This document shows positions 17,266 to 25,585 of a stretch of 64,000 nt of DNA, piece by piece. The DNA is taken from the NCBI RefSeq assembly GCF_024495425.1, contig NZ_JANHJR010000001.1, positions 1,054,001 to 1,118,000 of the forward strand. Reading direction: 5' to 3'. The position numbers and the translations under genes are program-made. The notes below the pieces were generated by a model. The model made no database searches, had not been told where the DNA came from, and saw nothing but the letters and a program-made list of their open reading frames with translations. Position 1 is the first letter of the stretch; each line of letters starts with the position of its first letter. This DNA is from Haloarchaeobius litoreus. GTDB taxonomy: Archaea > Halobacteriota > Halobacteria > Halobacteriales > Natrialbaceae.

Positions 17266-17532
17266 ATGGGGAAGGTCGCAGCCAAGATCAAGGTCATGCC
17301 GAACAGCCCGGACATCGACCTGGACGAGCTCCAGGAGCGTCTGGAGAACTCCCTGCCGGAGGGCGCGAAGATCAACGGCGTCGAGCGCAAGGACGTCGCG
17401 TTCGGTCTCGTCGCGCTGTTCCCGACCGTCATCGTCCCCGACGACGCCGGTGGCACGGAGGCCGTCGAGGAGGCCTTCACCGGGGTCGAGGGCGTCGAGT
17501 CCGTCTCCGTCGAGAACGTCGGCCGGATCTGA
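17266..17532 (+). CDS. ef1b: Translation elongation factor aEF-1beta
   Basis: An 88-residue archaeal EF-1beta, the minimal guanine-nucleotide exchange factor for aEF-1[21 protein letters not shown] at the N-terminus and the ferredoxin-like core ending [15 protein letters not shown]. Archaeal forms consist only of the C-terminal exchange domain of the eukaryotic protein, as here. Downstream partner of the zinc microprotein. Confidence 0.95.
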   Translation: MGKVAAKIKVMPNSPDIDLDELQERLENSLPEGAKINGVERKDVAFGLVALFPTVIVPDDAGGTEAVEEAFTGVEGVESVSVENVGRI

Positions 17533-17608
17533 GTCCGGTCCGACCGCGATTTCTGGTCACCGCGCGGTGACCGTTCGGTCGCTCCCGTAGCGACTGCGCC
17601 GCCGAGCG

Positions 17609-17848
17609 TCAGCTCCCGAAGAGACGGCTCCAGCCGACGTCGATGACGACGACGCCCACGTAGGAACCGACGGTCATGACGAGGAACGTCGTCATCGCCT
17701 CTTCGAGTGTCTCGACGCCGAGGACGCCGACTCCGAGGTAGTCCGCCGTGACGGAGACGCCGGCGATGGTGACGACGAACAGGAACAGCCGTGGGTCGAC
17801 CACCTCGTCGACGATACCTTCCGGTTCGGAGGATGGGGAGTCCGACAC
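17609..17848 (-). CDS. Small two-span membrane protein
   Basis: A 79-residue protein from a GTG at 17848, two bases after the stop of the MBL-hydrolase gene. A short acidic head (SDSPSSEPEGIVDEVV) is followed by two hydrophobic spans (LFLFVVTIAGVSVTADYLG and MTTFLVMTVGSYVGVVVIDVG). Not recognised as a named family. The short distance suggests it is co-transcribed with the hydrolase. Confidence 0.65.
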   Translation of the reverse strand: MSDSPSSEPEGIVDEVVDPRLFLFVVTIAGVSVTADYLGVGVLGVETLEEAMTTFLVMTVGSYVGVVVIDVGWSRLFGS

Positions 17849-17850
17849 GG

Positions 17851-18537
17851 TCAGCCCCGTAGCGCCTCGTAGACAGCGGCGATGTCGTCCGTGCCCGCGT
17901 CGGCGGTGCCGCCGTGGTAGCAGTGCGTTGTCTCGACGTCGAGTTCGGCGAGTCGGCCGACGGACCCGACGGCCCGGTCCATCTCGGGCGTGAAGTGCGG
18001 TTTGGGGCCGCCAAAGTCGTCCGGACCCTGGTTGTCGTTCGTCATGGCGTCGCCAGCGACGAGGAAGCCGTGGTCGGGGAAGTACAGCGAGACGTGGCCG
18101 GGCGAGTGGCCGGGGGTCTCGACGACCCACATCGGCCCGGCGACGGTGTGGAACGTCTCACCGCCGGTGAGTTCGAGGTCGACCGTCACCGGCGGGTATC
18201 GGTCGTCGTCGGGGTCGGCCTTGGCGGGGTGGCGGCGGCCGTCGACGTAGGGTGCCTCGTCCTCGTGCGTGGCGACGATGAGCGGCGTCTCCCCCTCCAG
18301 TTCGGCGAGCCCGGCGGCGTGGTCGCCGTCGTGGTGGGTGAGCAACACCAGCGAGACGTCGTCGAGCGCGAGCCCGGCATCGGCGAGCGCGTCGCGGAGC
18401 TGGTCCGTCGCGCCGGGCAGACCCACGTCCAGCAGGACGACGCCGTGGTCCGTCTCCACGGCGGTCGGATGGACGGTGAGCTCCCGGCCACCGAACGCGA
18501 ACTCGAACGTGAGCGTGTGGACGCCATCGGGAGTCAT
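17851..18537 (-). CDS. MBL-fold metallo-hydrolase (glyoxalase II-like)
   Basis: A 228-residue metallo-beta-lactamase-fold enzyme. The metal-binding THHDGDHAAG is at about residues 66-75, the next ligand in ETPGHSPGHVSLY (about 139-151) and GDAMTND follows. Such enzymes hydrolyse thioesters, lactones or phosphodiesters; with no added domain the precise activity is open. It probably leads a two-gene unit with the small membrane protein. Confidence 0.85.
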   Translation of the reverse strand: MTPDGVHTLTFEFAFGGRELTVHPTAVETDHGVVLLDVGLPGATDQLRDALADAGLALDDVSLVLLTHHDGDHAAGLAELEGETPLIVATHEDEAPYVDGRRHPAKADPDDDRYPPVTVDLELTGGETFHTVAGPMWVVETPGHSPGHVSLYFPDHGFLVAGDAMTNDNQGPDDFGGPKPHFTPEMDRAVGSVGRLAELDVETTHCYHGGTADAGTDDIAAVYEALRG

Positions 18538-18577
18538 GCTTCACTCTGCGACCGCGAGCAGGATAGCCGTTGTGTCG

Positions 18578-19474
18578 CTACGCGCGCGGTTCGAAGGCAA
18601 CCTCGGTGTCGGGCTCGCCGTCGGTCAGGCCGACACCGACCAGCGCGTCGGGAGCTGGAGCCGGGTGCCAGCCGAGCAGGTCGGCGAGTCGCGCGCAGTC
18701 GAGCGAGCGGTCCCGTGGGTGGTCGCCGGTCATCGGTTCGCCGACGAGGCCGGTCGTGTCGACGCCCAGCGCGGCGAGCGCGTCGCTGTGGAACTCGAAC
18801 ACGCTGGTCCGGGGGCCACCGAGGTGGACGACACCGGTGGCGGATTCACGGGCGATGTCGACGACCGCACGGGCCGCCTCGTCGACGGCGACGGGACTCC
18901 GGTACATGTCGGTGAATCGCGGGTAGGATTCGCCCGCGGCGAGTGCATCGCGCGCCGCAGCGAGTCGGTGGTCGAGGCCCGTCGGTCCGACGCCGTAGAG
19001 GTAGCTCGGGCGGACGATGCAGGCGTCCGGGCACGTCTCGGCGACGCGGTCTTCGAAGGCGACGAGGCGGCGGCCGTAGTCGGAGACGGGGGACCGGTCG
19101 TCGTCGTGGGCGTACTGGTCATCCGCACCGTCGAACACGGCGTCACTGGAGACGTACAGGAGTCGAGAGCCGTGGTCGGCGACGGCGTCGGTGAACTGGT
19201 CGACTGCGTCGCGGTAGACCGACATCGGGTGCCCGTCCTGCCCGAGTTCGACGGCCGCCGCGAACACGACGAGGTCCGGGTCGGTTCGGCCGAGGAGTCT
19301 CGCCGGGTCGTCGGCGAAGAAGTCGAAGGCGTGGCTGGCCCAGGGGTCTATCTCAGTCGGAGTCCGGCCGGTCCCCGCGACCGCCACGCCGTCCGCCGCG
19401 AACGTCGCGGCAACGGCACTCCCGAGGAAGCCGGTCGCGCCGACGACGAGCGTGTCGGGGTCGGTGGAGGGCAT
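18578..19474 (-). CDS. RmlD-like NAD(P)-dependent reductase with altered active site
   Basis: A 298-residue extended SDR of the dTDP-4-dehydrorhamnose reductase (RmlD) type: VVGATGFLGSAVA nucleotide motif at residues 10-22, the serine strand LYVSSDAVFDG, and a Tyr at SDYGRRLVAFED. The usual Tyr-x3-Lys motif is not intact: the residue four after Tyr is Leu, not Lys, so either catalysis differs or the protein binds rather than reduces its ligand. No rhamnose-pathway genes are adjacent. Confidence 0.75.
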   Translation of the reverse strand: MPSTDPDTLVVGATGFLGSAVAATFAADGVAVAGTGRTPTEIDPWASHAFDFFADDPARLLGRTDPDLVVFAAAVELGQDGHPMSVYRDAVDQFTDAVADHGSRLLYVSSDAVFDGADDQYAHDDDRSPVSDYGRRLVAFEDRVAETCPDACIVRPSYLYGVGPTGLDHRLAAARDALAAGESYPRFTDMYRSPVAVDEAARAVVDIARESATGVVHLGGPRTSVFEFHSDALAALGVDTTGLVGEPMTGDHPRDRSLDCARLADLLGWHPAPAPDALVGVGLTDGEPDTEVAFEPRA

Positions 19475-19489
19475 CGGTAGGGGAACGAC

Positions 19490-20653
19490 TCAGAGCCCGG
19501 CCGCGTCGAACGCCCGCTGGAGGTCCGCGGTGAGGTCGTCGACGTGTTCGATGCCGACGCTCGCGCGGATGAGGCCGTCGGTGAGGCCGGCCTCGAGGCG
19601 CTCCTCCTTCGGGATGGCTGCGTGCGTCATCGCGGCTGGCTGCTCGATGAGGCTCTCGACGCCGCCGAGGGATTCGGCGAGGGTGAACACCTCGGTCTCG
19701 CTGACGACGGTGCTGGCCTGTTCGAGCGTGCCGTCGACCTCGAAGCTGAGCATGCCGCCGAAGTCGTCCATCTGCTTCGCGGCGATCTCGTGGCCGGGGT
19801 GGTCGTCGAGCCCGGGGTAGAACACCGCGGAGACGGCGTCGTGCTCGTCGAGCCAGCCGGCGATTGCCCGCGCGTTCTCGCAGTGGCGGTCCATCCGGAC
19901 GGGCAGGGTCTTCGTCCCGCGGAGGACGAGGAAGCAGTCGTGCGGGCCGGGTGTCGCGCCCACGGAGTTCTGGTAGAACCCGATGCGCTCGTCGAGCGCC
20001 TCGTCGTCGGTGACGAGCGCACCGCCGACCACGTCGGAGTGGCCGCCGAGGTACTTCGTCAGCGAGTGGCTCACGATGTCCGCGCCGTGTTCGAGCGGGC
20101 GCTGGAGGTACGGCGTCGCGAACGTGTTGTCGATGGCACAGAGCGCGTCGTGTGCGTGAGCGACCTCGGCGGCACCCTCGATGTCGACGATGGACATGAG
20201 CGGGTTGGTGGGCGTCTCCAGCCAGAGGAGTTCGGTGTTGTCCTGCATCGCGGCCTCGATGGCGTCGAGGTCGGTCATATCGACGAACGAGAACTCGAGG
20301 TCGTAGTCCTCGTACACCTGGGTGAAGATGCGGTGCGTGCCGCCGTAGACGTCCTCGCCGGTGACGACGTGGTCGCCGGATTCGAGCAGGTTCAGGACGG
20401 TGTTGATGGAGCCCATGCCGGAGGAGAAGCAGCGACCGTAGTCGCCGCCTTCGAGGCTCGCGAGGTTCGCCTCCAGGTCGGTGCGTGTCGGGTTCGCGGT
20501 GCGGGAGTACTCGTAGCCGCGGTGCTCGCCCGGGGCGTCCTGCTCGTAGGTGGAGTTCGCGTAGATGGGCGTCATGAGCGCGCCGGTCTCCTCGTCGGGT
20601 TCCTGGCCGGCGTGGATGGAGCGCGTCTCGATGCGGAAGTCCTCGTGATCCAT
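19490..20653 (-). CDS. PLP-dependent trans-sulfuration enzyme (cystathionine gamma-synthase/lyase family)
   Basis: A 387-residue Cys/Met-metabolism PLP enzyme. Diagnostic parts are [21 protein letters not shown], the cofactor-binding YGGTHRIF, and [17 protein letters not shown] with the Schiff-base Lys at residue 200. The family includes cystathionine gamma-synthase, gamma-lyase and O-acetylhomoserine sulfhydrylase, which sequence alone separates poorly; cystathionine gamma-synthase/lyase is the usual haloarchaeal call. It belongs functionally with the methionine synthase pair at 25586-27666, though not in the same operon. It ends 15 bases before the RmlD-like gene starts, so they may be co-transcribed. 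Confidence 0.88.
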   Translation of the reverse strand: MDHEDFRIETRSIHAGQEPDEETGALMTPIYANSTYEQDAPGEHRGYEYSRTANPTRTDLEANLASLEGGDYGRCFSSGMGSINTVLNLLESGDHVVTGEDVYGGTHRIFTQVYEDYDLEFSFVDMTDLDAIEAAMQDNTELLWLETPTNPLMSIVDIEGAAEVAHAHDALCAIDNTFATPYLQRPLEHGADIVSHSLTKYLGGHSDVVGGALVTDDEALDERIGFYQNSVGATPGPHDCFLVLRGTKTLPVRMDRHCENARAIAGWLDEHDAVSAVFYPGLDDHPGHEIAAKQMDDFGGMLSFEVDGTLEQASTVVSETEVFTLAESLGGVESLIEQPAAMTHAAIPKEERLEAGLTDGLIRASVGIEHVDDLTADLQRAFDAAGL

Positions 20654-20698
20654 ACGCGGGGCATCGCCCCCGGGGCTGGTTACTCTTGCGTTGGGCGG

Positions 20699-21274
20699 CT
20701 ACAGGTCGAGACGCATCTCCAGCTCGCCGTGACCGACGTACTCGCCCGAAAAGCCCATCGACCGGTAGAGGTTGAGCGCGGGCCGGTTGCTCGACTCGAC
20801 GTAGAGCGAGATGGCGGGGATGCCGTCGTGGTCGGCCTCCCAGCAGAAGCGTTCGAGCACGCGGGTCCCGACACGGGCGTGCTGGTACTCCCCGAGGACG
20901 AAGATGGCGAGTTCGTGGGCGTCCCCGTCGCGTGCCGCCACGAGCACCGCGTGCCCCACGACCCGGCCGTCGTGGCGGGCGACGACGTGCAGGCCGTCCC
21001 CGAGGTTGTCGAGCCAGTCGCGGATGGTGTCGGTCCCGAGCGGTGGCAGGCCGTGGGCCCGGTCGGTGGGGTCGAACGCGTCGTACATCTCGACGAGCGC
21101 CTCGTACGTCTCGTTCGAGAGCCCGTGTCCGACCGTCAGCTGGAGGTAGCGACCACGGGCATCGAGGAACGACTTCGGAGGGCGGTCGGACGTCCGGGAT
21201 GGCTCCGGGGCGTGCCACTCGGCCGAGAGGCCACTTTTTGTGGATTTTTGTTTCACTTCGTCCATCTTGCTCAC
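20699..21274 (-). CDS. GNAT-family N-acetyltransferase
   Basis: A 191-residue protein. The C-terminal 120 residues form a GNAT domain: VVGHAVLVAARDGDAHELAIFV, the acetyl-CoA loop region QHARVGTRVLERFC, and the closing NRPALNLYRSMGFSGEY. About 60 polar N-terminal residues (many Lys/Ser) precede it. The acceptor substrate is unknown; no partner is close enough to suggest one. Confidence 0.82.
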   Translation of the reverse strand: MSKMDEVKQKSTKSGLSAEWHAPEPSRTSDRPPKSFLDARGRYLQLTVGHGLSNETYEALVEMYDAFDPTDRAHGLPPLGTDTIRDWLDNLGDGLHVVARHDGRVVGHAVLVAARDGDAHELAIFVLGEYQHARVGTRVLERFCWEADHDGIPAISLYVESSNRPALNLYRSMGFSGEYVGHGELEMRLDL

Positions 21275-21577
21275 TCGTTACTGGATATCCGGCCGCGACT
21301 AATACACGTTCCTTGCTATGTGTCGAAAGTGATTGGAGTGAGGGAACGTCCTTCAACTGTTTAATGTCCTGAAGTGTGGTCGGCACCGACGGTCGTCGCT
21401 TCGGCCGCTTGCACACGGCCCAGCTGTCCGCCCACCGTGGTCCGATACTCCACCGGGCCCGATGCCCGACCGTGGCCCGACGTCCGACCGGCCGCGTCTC
21501 GAAGCCGAATCCGGGCGTTTCGACAATCGAACAACGTGCGATTTATAACGGCGACGAAACAAGGGAGGTGTACGACT
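21275..21577 (+). promoter_or_regulatory. Divergent intergenic region with the rpl21e promoter (TATA at 21542-21547)
   Basis: About 300 bases between the GNAT gene and rpl21e. A tttata box at 21542-21547 lies about 33 bases before the rpl21e ATG. Near the other end, AT-rich sequence (actaatacac, about 21298-21307) may serve the GNAT gene. The middle is GC-rich with repeated gcccga/cgacc words; I see no gene in it. Confidence 0.5.
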
Positions 21578-21868
21578 ATGCCCAACTCCAACGGACCCAT
21601 GAAGAACACGCGGCACAAGCTACAGAACCATCCCCGCGAGCGGGGCACATCGCCGCCGCAGCGTGCGATTCAGGAGTACGACGAGGGCCAGAAGGTCCAC
21701 CTGAAGATCGACCCCTCGGTCCAGAAGGGTCGCTACCACCCGCGCTTCGACGGCCAGACCGGCGAGGTCGTCGGGAAACAGGGCGCCGCGTTCAAGGTCC
21801 AGATCACGGACGGCGGCAAGGAGAAGACCCTCATCGTCGCGGCAGCACACCTCAAGGCCCAGCAGTAA
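21578..21868 (+). CDS. rpl21e: Large-subunit ribosomal protein eL21
   Basis: A 96-residue eukaryote-type L21: [22 protein letters not shown] at the start and the SH3-like core [19 protein letters not shown]. The start at 21578 is set by homology; an open frame continues upstream but lacks family similarity. It is followed four bases later by rpoF, an arrangement conserved in many Euryarchaeota. Confidence 0.96.
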   Translation: MPNSNGPMKNTRHKLQNHPRERGTSPPQRAIQEYDEGQKVHLKIDPSVQKGRYHPRFDGQTGEVVGKQGAAFKVQITDGGKEKTLIVAAAHLKAQQ

Positions 21869-21872
21869 TCGC

Positions 21873-22229
21873 ATGACGATATTCAAGGAGAAGCTCGACG
21901 AGGAGTACGTGACCGTCCCGAAGGTCAAGGAGCTCCTCGCCGATATCGAGGAGGAGAGGGCCCTCGACGAGGAGCGCGAGATGCAGTACGAGCTGGCGCG
22001 GGCCATCGAGCACGTCAACCGATTCGCCGTGCTCGACGTCGATGAAGCACAGGAACTGGTCGACGAGCTCCAGGAGCTCGAGAAGGTCGACGAAGCGACG
22101 GCGTACAAGATCGCGAACCTGCTCCCGCAGGACCGCACGGAGCTGCGCTCGGTGTACGCCCAGGAGCGCTACACGCTCGACGGCGACGAGCTGGACGAGA
22201 TCCTGAACGTCGTCGCAAAGTACGCCTGA
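21873..22229 (+). CDS. rpoF: DNA-directed RNA polymerase subunit F (Rpb4-like)
   Basis: A 118-residue Rpb4 homologue: TIFKEKLDEEYVTVPKVKELL start, a charged helical middle, and a C-terminal HRDC-like part (ATAYKIANLLPQDRTELRSV) typical of archaeal RpoF. With RpoE (elsewhere) it forms the polymerase stalk that aids open-complex formation and RNA handling. Co-transcribed with rpl21e. Confidence 0.93.
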   Translation: MTIFKEKLDEEYVTVPKVKELLADIEEERALDEEREMQYELARAIEHVNRFAVLDVDEAQELVDELQELEKVDEATAYKIANLLPQDRTELRSVYAQERYTLDGDELDEILNVVAKYA

Positions 22230-22250
22230 ACCGGGCACCCCGTCGCCATC

Positions 22251-22260
22251 TTTTAAATAC
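22251..22260 (+). promoter_or_regulatory. TATA box of the DUF655-ksgA-mscS-hemK run
   Basis: The sequence ttttaaatac lies 26 bases before the ATG at 22286, so the transcript would be leaderless or nearly so. Confidence 0.55.
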
Positions 22261-22285
22261 GCGTCTCCCCTACCTTGTACATAGA

Positions 22286-22864
22286 ATGAGCGATTCCGAA
22301 CGTGAGGCGGAGGCGTCGGTCCACGCCGTCGTCCTCGATATCTTCCCCAACGGCCGTTCGAGCGACGGGCGGGCCGGATACGACCGGGAGCCGCTGGCGT
22401 ACGCCATCGGAACCCGCGACTTCCGCCTGTTCGAGGTCGTCTTCTCGGAGACGCCCGAGGTATCTATCGACGACGAGGTCGCGGTCGAACCGGCCGACGA
22501 CACGGTCAAGCGGGTTCGGAACGTCGAGTTCGACGACCTCTCCTCGGGGGCGCAGGCGGAACTGGAGTACGTCGTCGCCGAGATGGTCGAGGCCGACGAG
22601 GACCGCTTCGTGTCGTTCTACAACGACGCCCAGCCCATCACGCTCCGACTCCACCAGCTGAACCTCCTGCCCGGCATCGGGAAGAAGCTCCGGAACAGCA
22701 TCCTCGACGAACGCAAGCGCAAGCCCTTCGAGGGCTTCGAGGAGCTCGAGGAGCGTGTCGCCGGCCTCCACGACCCGGAGGGCATCCTCGCCGAGCGCAT
22801 CATGGAGGAACTGCGCGACGACGACCTGAAGTACAAGGCGTTCGTCGGCCGGAGCGACGAGTAG
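22286..22864 (+). CDS. DUF655 putative RNA-binding protein
   Basis: A 192-residue archaeal DUF655 protein. The first half (HAVVLDIFPNGRSSDGR) is an OB-like beta domain and the second contains a helix-hairpin-helix segment (LLPGIGKKLRNSILDERKRKPFEGFEEL), pointing to nucleic-acid binding. In many archaea it lies between rpl21e/rpoF and the rRNA dimethylase gene, as here, which implies a role in ribosome biogenesis; this is contextual inference. Confidence 0.88.
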   Translation: MSDSEREAEASVHAVVLDIFPNGRSSDGRAGYDREPLAYAIGTRDFRLFEVVFSETPEVSIDDEVAVEPADDTVKRVRNVEFDDLSSGAQAELEYVVAEMVEADEDRFVSFYNDAQPITLRLHQLNLLPGIGKKLRNSILDERKRKPFEGFEELEERVAGLHDPEGILAERIMEELRDDDLKYKAFVGRSDE

Positions 22865-22904
22865 GCGGCTTTTTCCCTTCCGGTCCCGTAGCCGGGGGCA
22901 ATCG

Positions 22905-23744
22905 ATGAGAGACCCCGACGGACTGCTGGCCCGGGCGGGGGTCCGCGGCGACCCCGACCGCGACCAGCACTTCCTCGTTGACGACCGCGTCCTCGACCGA
23001 CTCCCGGACTACCTCCCGGAGATGGCCGACCGCGAGCACCTGCTGGAGATCGGTGCGGGCAACGGCGCGCTGACCGACCGGCTGCTCGCGACGGCCGACC
23101 ACGTCACCGCTATCGAGCGCGACCCGAAGCTCGCGGCCTTCCTTCGCGAGGAGTTCGCCGAAGAGCGCGATGCGGGTCGGCTGACCGTCGTCGAGGGGGA
23201 CGCGCTCGAGGTCGACCTGCCCGAGTTCACGGCGTCGGTGTCGAACCTGCCGTACGGGGTATCGAGCCCCATCACGTTCCGGCTCCTTCCCAGGGAGCAG
23301 CCGCTCGTGCTGATGTTCCAGCAGGAGTTCGCCGAGCGGATGGTCGCCGAGCCGGCGACCGACGACTACGGCCGGCTCTCGGTGAGCACGCAGCACTACG
23401 CCGACGTGGAGCTGGTCGAGACCATCCCGGCGGCGGCCTTCTCGCCGCCGCCGCGGGTCGACAGCGCGGTGGTCCGCTGTACGCCGCGGGCCCCCGACTA
23501 CGAGGTGGACGACGAGCAGTTCTTCCTCGACTTCGTCAAGGCGGTGTTCACCCAGCGCCGGAAGACGATGCGGAACGCCATCCGGAACACCGCACACATC
23601 TCCGGGCTGGACGACGCGGACGCCGTGGTCGAGGCGGCGGACGAGGAGTTGATGGGGAAGCGGGCGGGCAAGCTCCCGCCGGCGACGTTCGCCGAACTCG
23701 CGAGGCTCGCGGCCGACGTCGCCCGTGGTCCGTCGGATGAGTGA
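22905..23744 (+). CDS. ksgA: 16S rRNA (adenine-N6,N6)-dimethyltransferase KsgA/Dim1
   Basis: A 279-residue SAM-dependent dimethylase: LEIGAGNGALTDRLL (motif I, about residues 46-60), an acidic motif II (AIERDPKLAAFL), and NLPYGVSSP (motif IV). It dimethylates the two adjacent adenines in the helix 45 loop near the 3' end of 16S rRNA, a late assembly step. The C-terminal helical domain (FTQRRKTMRNAIRN) is present. Its stop overlaps the mscS start by eight bases. Confidence 0.95.
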   Translation: MRDPDGLLARAGVRGDPDRDQHFLVDDRVLDRLPDYLPEMADREHLLEIGAGNGALTDRLLATADHVTAIERDPKLAAFLREEFAEERDAGRLTVVEGDALEVDLPEFTASVSNLPYGVSSPITFRLLPREQPLVLMFQQEFAERMVAEPATDDYGRLSVSTQHYADVELVETIPAAAFSPPPRVDSAVVRCTPRAPDYEVDDEQFFLDFVKAVFTQRRKTMRNAIRNTAHISGLDDADAVVEAADEELMGKRAGKLPPATFAELARLAADVARGPSDE

Positions 23745-24933
23745 CGCCGGCGTCCGTCCGACGCTCGCCGAGGTCGCGCTGCGCCTCCAGTCCGGCGATC
23801 CGAGCTGGGTCACGGAACTCGTCGAGGCGGTGAACAGCATCGCGAACGTCGTCGAGAGCCCGCTGTTGCGCGTGCTCGTGACCGTCGCGGCCGTCGTCCT
23901 CCTCGCGGCCATCGGCTACGTCACCAATCGCGTACAGGACAAACTCCGCGAGCGACTCGGCAACACCGTCGCGGACGTGTTGACGGTGGTGCTCATCGGC
24001 GCGACGGTGCTCGCGTCTGCGGCGGTCGTCGTCGGCGTCTGGTCGAGTGCGGACGAGGTCGCCGCTGCGATGCAGAACCTCCCCATCACGCACGAGGACT
24101 CCGACAAGGTGCTCGTCTCGGTCGTCCTCGTCCTGCTCACACACATCCTCTCGCGGCTGGTTAAGCGAGTGCTGGAGGACTACCTCTCGACGACGGAGGC
24201 GTTCTCCGACCACCAGCGCCGGCTGACCTACCGCATCTCGCAGGTGATCCTCTGGACCGGCGCGACCATCGTCGCACTCGGTGTCTGGGACATCCAGCTG
24301 ACGGGGCTGCTCGTCGGGGCTGGCTTCGCCGGCATCGTCGTCGGGATGGCCGCACGACAGACGCTCGGGGCCGTCCTCGCCGGCTTCGTCCTGATGTTCT
24401 CGCGCCCGTTCGAGATCGGCGACTGGGTCGAGATCGGCGAGACGGAGGGTATCGTCACGGACATCTCCATCTTCAACACGCGCGTCCAGACGTTCGACGG
24501 CGAGTACGTGATGATTCCCAACGACGTGGTCAGCGGTCAGCAGATCACCAACCGCTCGCGCAAGGGCCGGCTCCGGCTGGCGGTCGAGGTCGGCGTGGAC
24601 TACGACGCCGACGTGGAGGCGGCGGTCGAGACCGCCGCCGAGGCCATCGAGGGCCTCGACACCATCCTGACGGTACCGACGCCGCAGGTCGTCGTCAAGC
24701 GGTTCGGCGACTCGGCGGTCGTGCTGGGCATCCGCTTCTGGATCGACAACCCGAGCGCGCGCCGGAAGTGGCGGGCTCGCACGGCCGTCGTCACGGCCGT
24801 CAAGGAGGCGTTCGACGACGCCGGGGTCGCCATCCCGTTCCCACAGCGCACGGTCGGCACGCGCGAGCCGACGGACGAGGCGGCCGGGGAGGCGGTGTCG
24901 GCGGCCGAACCCGCAGCCGACGGGGGTGAATAG
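23737..24933 (+). CDS. MscS-family mechanosensitive channel
   Basis: A 398-residue channel from the ATG at 23737, whose first bases overlap the ksgA stop (ATGAGTGA); another ATG 12 bases upstream is possible. It has an N-terminal extracytoplasmic stretch, three main membrane helices and the pore-lining glycine/alanine-rich segment (GLLVGAGFAGIVVGMAARQTLG) followed by the beta domain (FEIGDWVEIGETEGIVTDI and VMIPNDVVSGQQITN). It opens on membrane tension to relieve hypo-osmotic stress, a plausible need in a halophile. Confidence 0.92.
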   Translation: MSDAGVRPTLAEVALRLQSGDPSWVTELVEAVNSIANVVESPLLRVLVTVAAVVLLAAIGYVTNRVQDKLRERLGNTVADVLTVVLIGATVLASAAVVVGVWSSADEVAAAMQNLPITHEDSDKVLVSVVLVLLTHILSRLVKRVLEDYLSTTEAFSDHQRRLTYRISQVILWTGATIVALGVWDIQLTGLLVGAGFAGIVVGMAARQTLGAVLAGFVLMFSRPFEIGDWVEIGETEGIVTDISIFNTRVQTFDGEYVMIPNDVVSGQQITNRSRKGRLRLAVEVGVDYDADVEAAVETAAEAIEGLDTILTVPTPQVVVKRFGDSAVVLGIRFWIDNPSARRKWRARTAVVTAVKEAFDDAGVAIPFPQRTVGTREPTDEAAGEAVSAAEPAADGGE

Positions 24934-24935
24934 TC

Positions 24936-25520
24936 ATGGTGAAGGACCTCGCCGAGCGCCGCGGTATCGAGACGGAGGTGTACCAGCCCGCCGAGGACTC
25001 CCACCTGCTCGCCGAGGCCGTCGTCGCCGACGGGGTTTCGGGGACGGTCGTCGAGGTCGGCACTGGCTCGGGCTACGTCGCGGAACGTATCGCGGCGGAG
25101 ACGGACACGCGCGTCGTCGCCACCGACCTGAACCCCCACGCCTGCGAGCAGGCGCACGAGCGGACCGACCACGGTGTCGAGGTCGTGCGCGCGGACCTCG
25201 TCGAACCGTTCCGCGACGGGAGCCTCGACGCCGTCGTCTTCAACCCGCCGTACCTGCCGGCCGACGACGCGGCGGCCCGGAACGACTGGATGGAGGTCGC
25301 GCTGACCGGCGGCGAGGACGGCCGGGCGGTCATCGACCCGTTCCTCGACGACGTGGGCCGCGTGCTCGCCCCCGACGGCGTGGTCTACCTGCTCGTTTCG
25401 TCGCTGACCGGCGTGGACGAGGTCGTCGACCGCGCCGCAGCCAACGGGTTCAGCGCCGTTGCACTCCACGACGAGTCGTTCCCGTTCGAGACGCTGACCG
25501 TGCTGAAGCTCCTGCGGTAA
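24936..25520 (+). CDS. HemK2/Mtq2-type class I methyltransferase
   Basis: A 194-residue SAM methyltransferase with the archaeal/eukaryotic HemK2 pattern: YQPAEDSHLLAE, VVEVGTGSGYVAERI (motif I), and NPPYLP (motif IV), the last marking amide-nitrogen methylation of glutamine. By homology it should methylate the GGQ motif of release factor aRF1, probably with the small zinc protein Trm112. It starts two bases after mscS stops. Confidence 0.88.
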   Translation: MVKDLAERRGIETEVYQPAEDSHLLAEAVVADGVSGTVVEVGTGSGYVAERIAAETDTRVVATDLNPHACEQAHERTDHGVEVVRADLVEPFRDGSLDAVVFNPPYLPADDAAARNDWMEVALTGGEDGRAVIDPFLDDVGRVLAPDGVVYLLVSSLTGVDEVVDRAAANGFSAVALHDESFPFETLTVLKLLR

Positions 25521-25548
25521 ATTACCCAGACGCATATGTAAGGTTCGT

Positions 25549-25558
25549 AAATATTAAA
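25549..25558 (+). promoter_or_regulatory. TATA box of the metE-like pair
   Basis: The sequence aaatattaaa lies about 28 bases before the ATG at 25586. The word cgcata occurs on both sides of it (25531-25536 and 25563-25568), which could be half-sites of a regulator; no pairing evidence. Confidence 0.5.
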
Positions 25559-25585
25559 CATTCGCATAGCCAACCCGGTAACAAG

